Positions 6,216 through 6,384 of a DNA stretch of 6,384 nucleotides are shown here, one piece after another. A model generated the notes under the pieces. That model saw only the letters and a program-made list of their open reading frames with translations, was not told the DNA's origin and made no database searches. Source of the DNA: an uncultured Prevotella sp. (GTDB taxonomy: Bacteria; Bacteroidota; Bacteroidia; Bacteroidales; Bacteroidaceae); NCBI GenBank assembly GCA_900548195.1, contig URJQ01000134.1:1-6384 (forward strand). Direction: 5' to 3'. Every line of letters starts with the position of its first letter. The first letter of the stretch is position 1. Made by a program: the position numbers and the translations under genes.

Positions 6216-6361
6216 CATAGCTTTTACCTCCTAATATCTATGCTTTTACAATGTAATAACATAGCTTTTACAATGCAATAACATAGCTTTTACAATGTAA
6301 TAACATAGCTTTTACAATGTAATAACATAGCTTTTACAATGCAATAACATAGCTTTTACAA
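6216..6361. repeat. 22-bp tandem repeat array, five full units plus degenerate ends
   Basis: A direct repeat of period 22 in which each unit reads catagcttttacaatg, then t or c, then aataa. The five full units are 6238-6259, 6260-6281, 6282-6303, 6304-6325 and 6326-6347. A decayed unit precedes them at 6216-6237 (second half diverged), and a partial one follows at 6348-6361, after which the sequence becomes unique. The units are nearly identical. The main variable base is the 17th, which runs t, c, t, t, c across the five; the first unit also has ctatg in place of catag. Inside the t-type units TTACAATGTAA is a palindrome around a central base. The period is not a multiple of three and each unit contains TAA, so it is non-coding. 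There are no spacers, so it is not a CRISPR array. Confidence 0.92.
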
Positions 6362-6384
6362 CAGCCTTCTTCAACCTCCATAGA

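Noticed and set aside
6216..6361. CRISPR array
   Set aside because: The 22-bp units abut directly with no unique spacers, and no cas gene is in the window.

Overview
The window looks like chromosomal DNA from a Prevotella/Segatella-type member of the Bacteroidota. Three things point there: promoters with the Bacteroidota -7 element TAnnTTTG instead of sigma70 boxes, A-rich leaders that mostly lack Shine-Dalgarno sites, and an outer-membrane receptor with the long N-terminal signal region (FSRKGYALF..GREV) that I recall from Prevotella TonB receptors. Genus is an inference; no rRNA or tRNA gene is present to settle it.

Layout, left to right. (1) Positions 1-63, minus strand: the first 21 codons of an insertion-sequence transposase that runs off the left edge. 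(2) Positions 64-391: an AT-rich gene-free stretch with the presumed transposase promoter, a perfect 12-bp palindrome, and a 24-bp imperfect inverted repeat followed on the minus strand by eight T residues, placed to terminate the receptor transcript. (3) Positions 392-2428, minus: a complete 678-residue TonB-dependent receptor of the BtuB-like size class. (4) Positions 2530-3363, minus: tcdA, the tRNA threonylcarbamoyladenosine dehydratase, just upstream of the receptor on the same strand; a hairpin with a U-tract lies in the 101-bp gap. (5) Positions 3364-3570: a divergent intergenic region with a promoter for tcdA on one strand and one for the next gene on the other. (6) Positions 3571-6099, plus: a complete 842-residue YfhO-family polytopic membrane protein. 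(7) Positions 6100-6384: two successive hairpins after yfhO, then a 22-bp tandem repeat array reaching nearly to the right edge.

The three complete genes are ordinary chromosomal genes: outer-membrane uptake, tRNA modification, and a membrane protein of the family linked elsewhere to glycosylation of cell-surface polymers. Nothing in the sequence ties them into one pathway, and I do not see a new multi-gene system. The least explained parts are non-coding: the 22-bp array at the right end and the long inverted repeat near the transposase at the left end.
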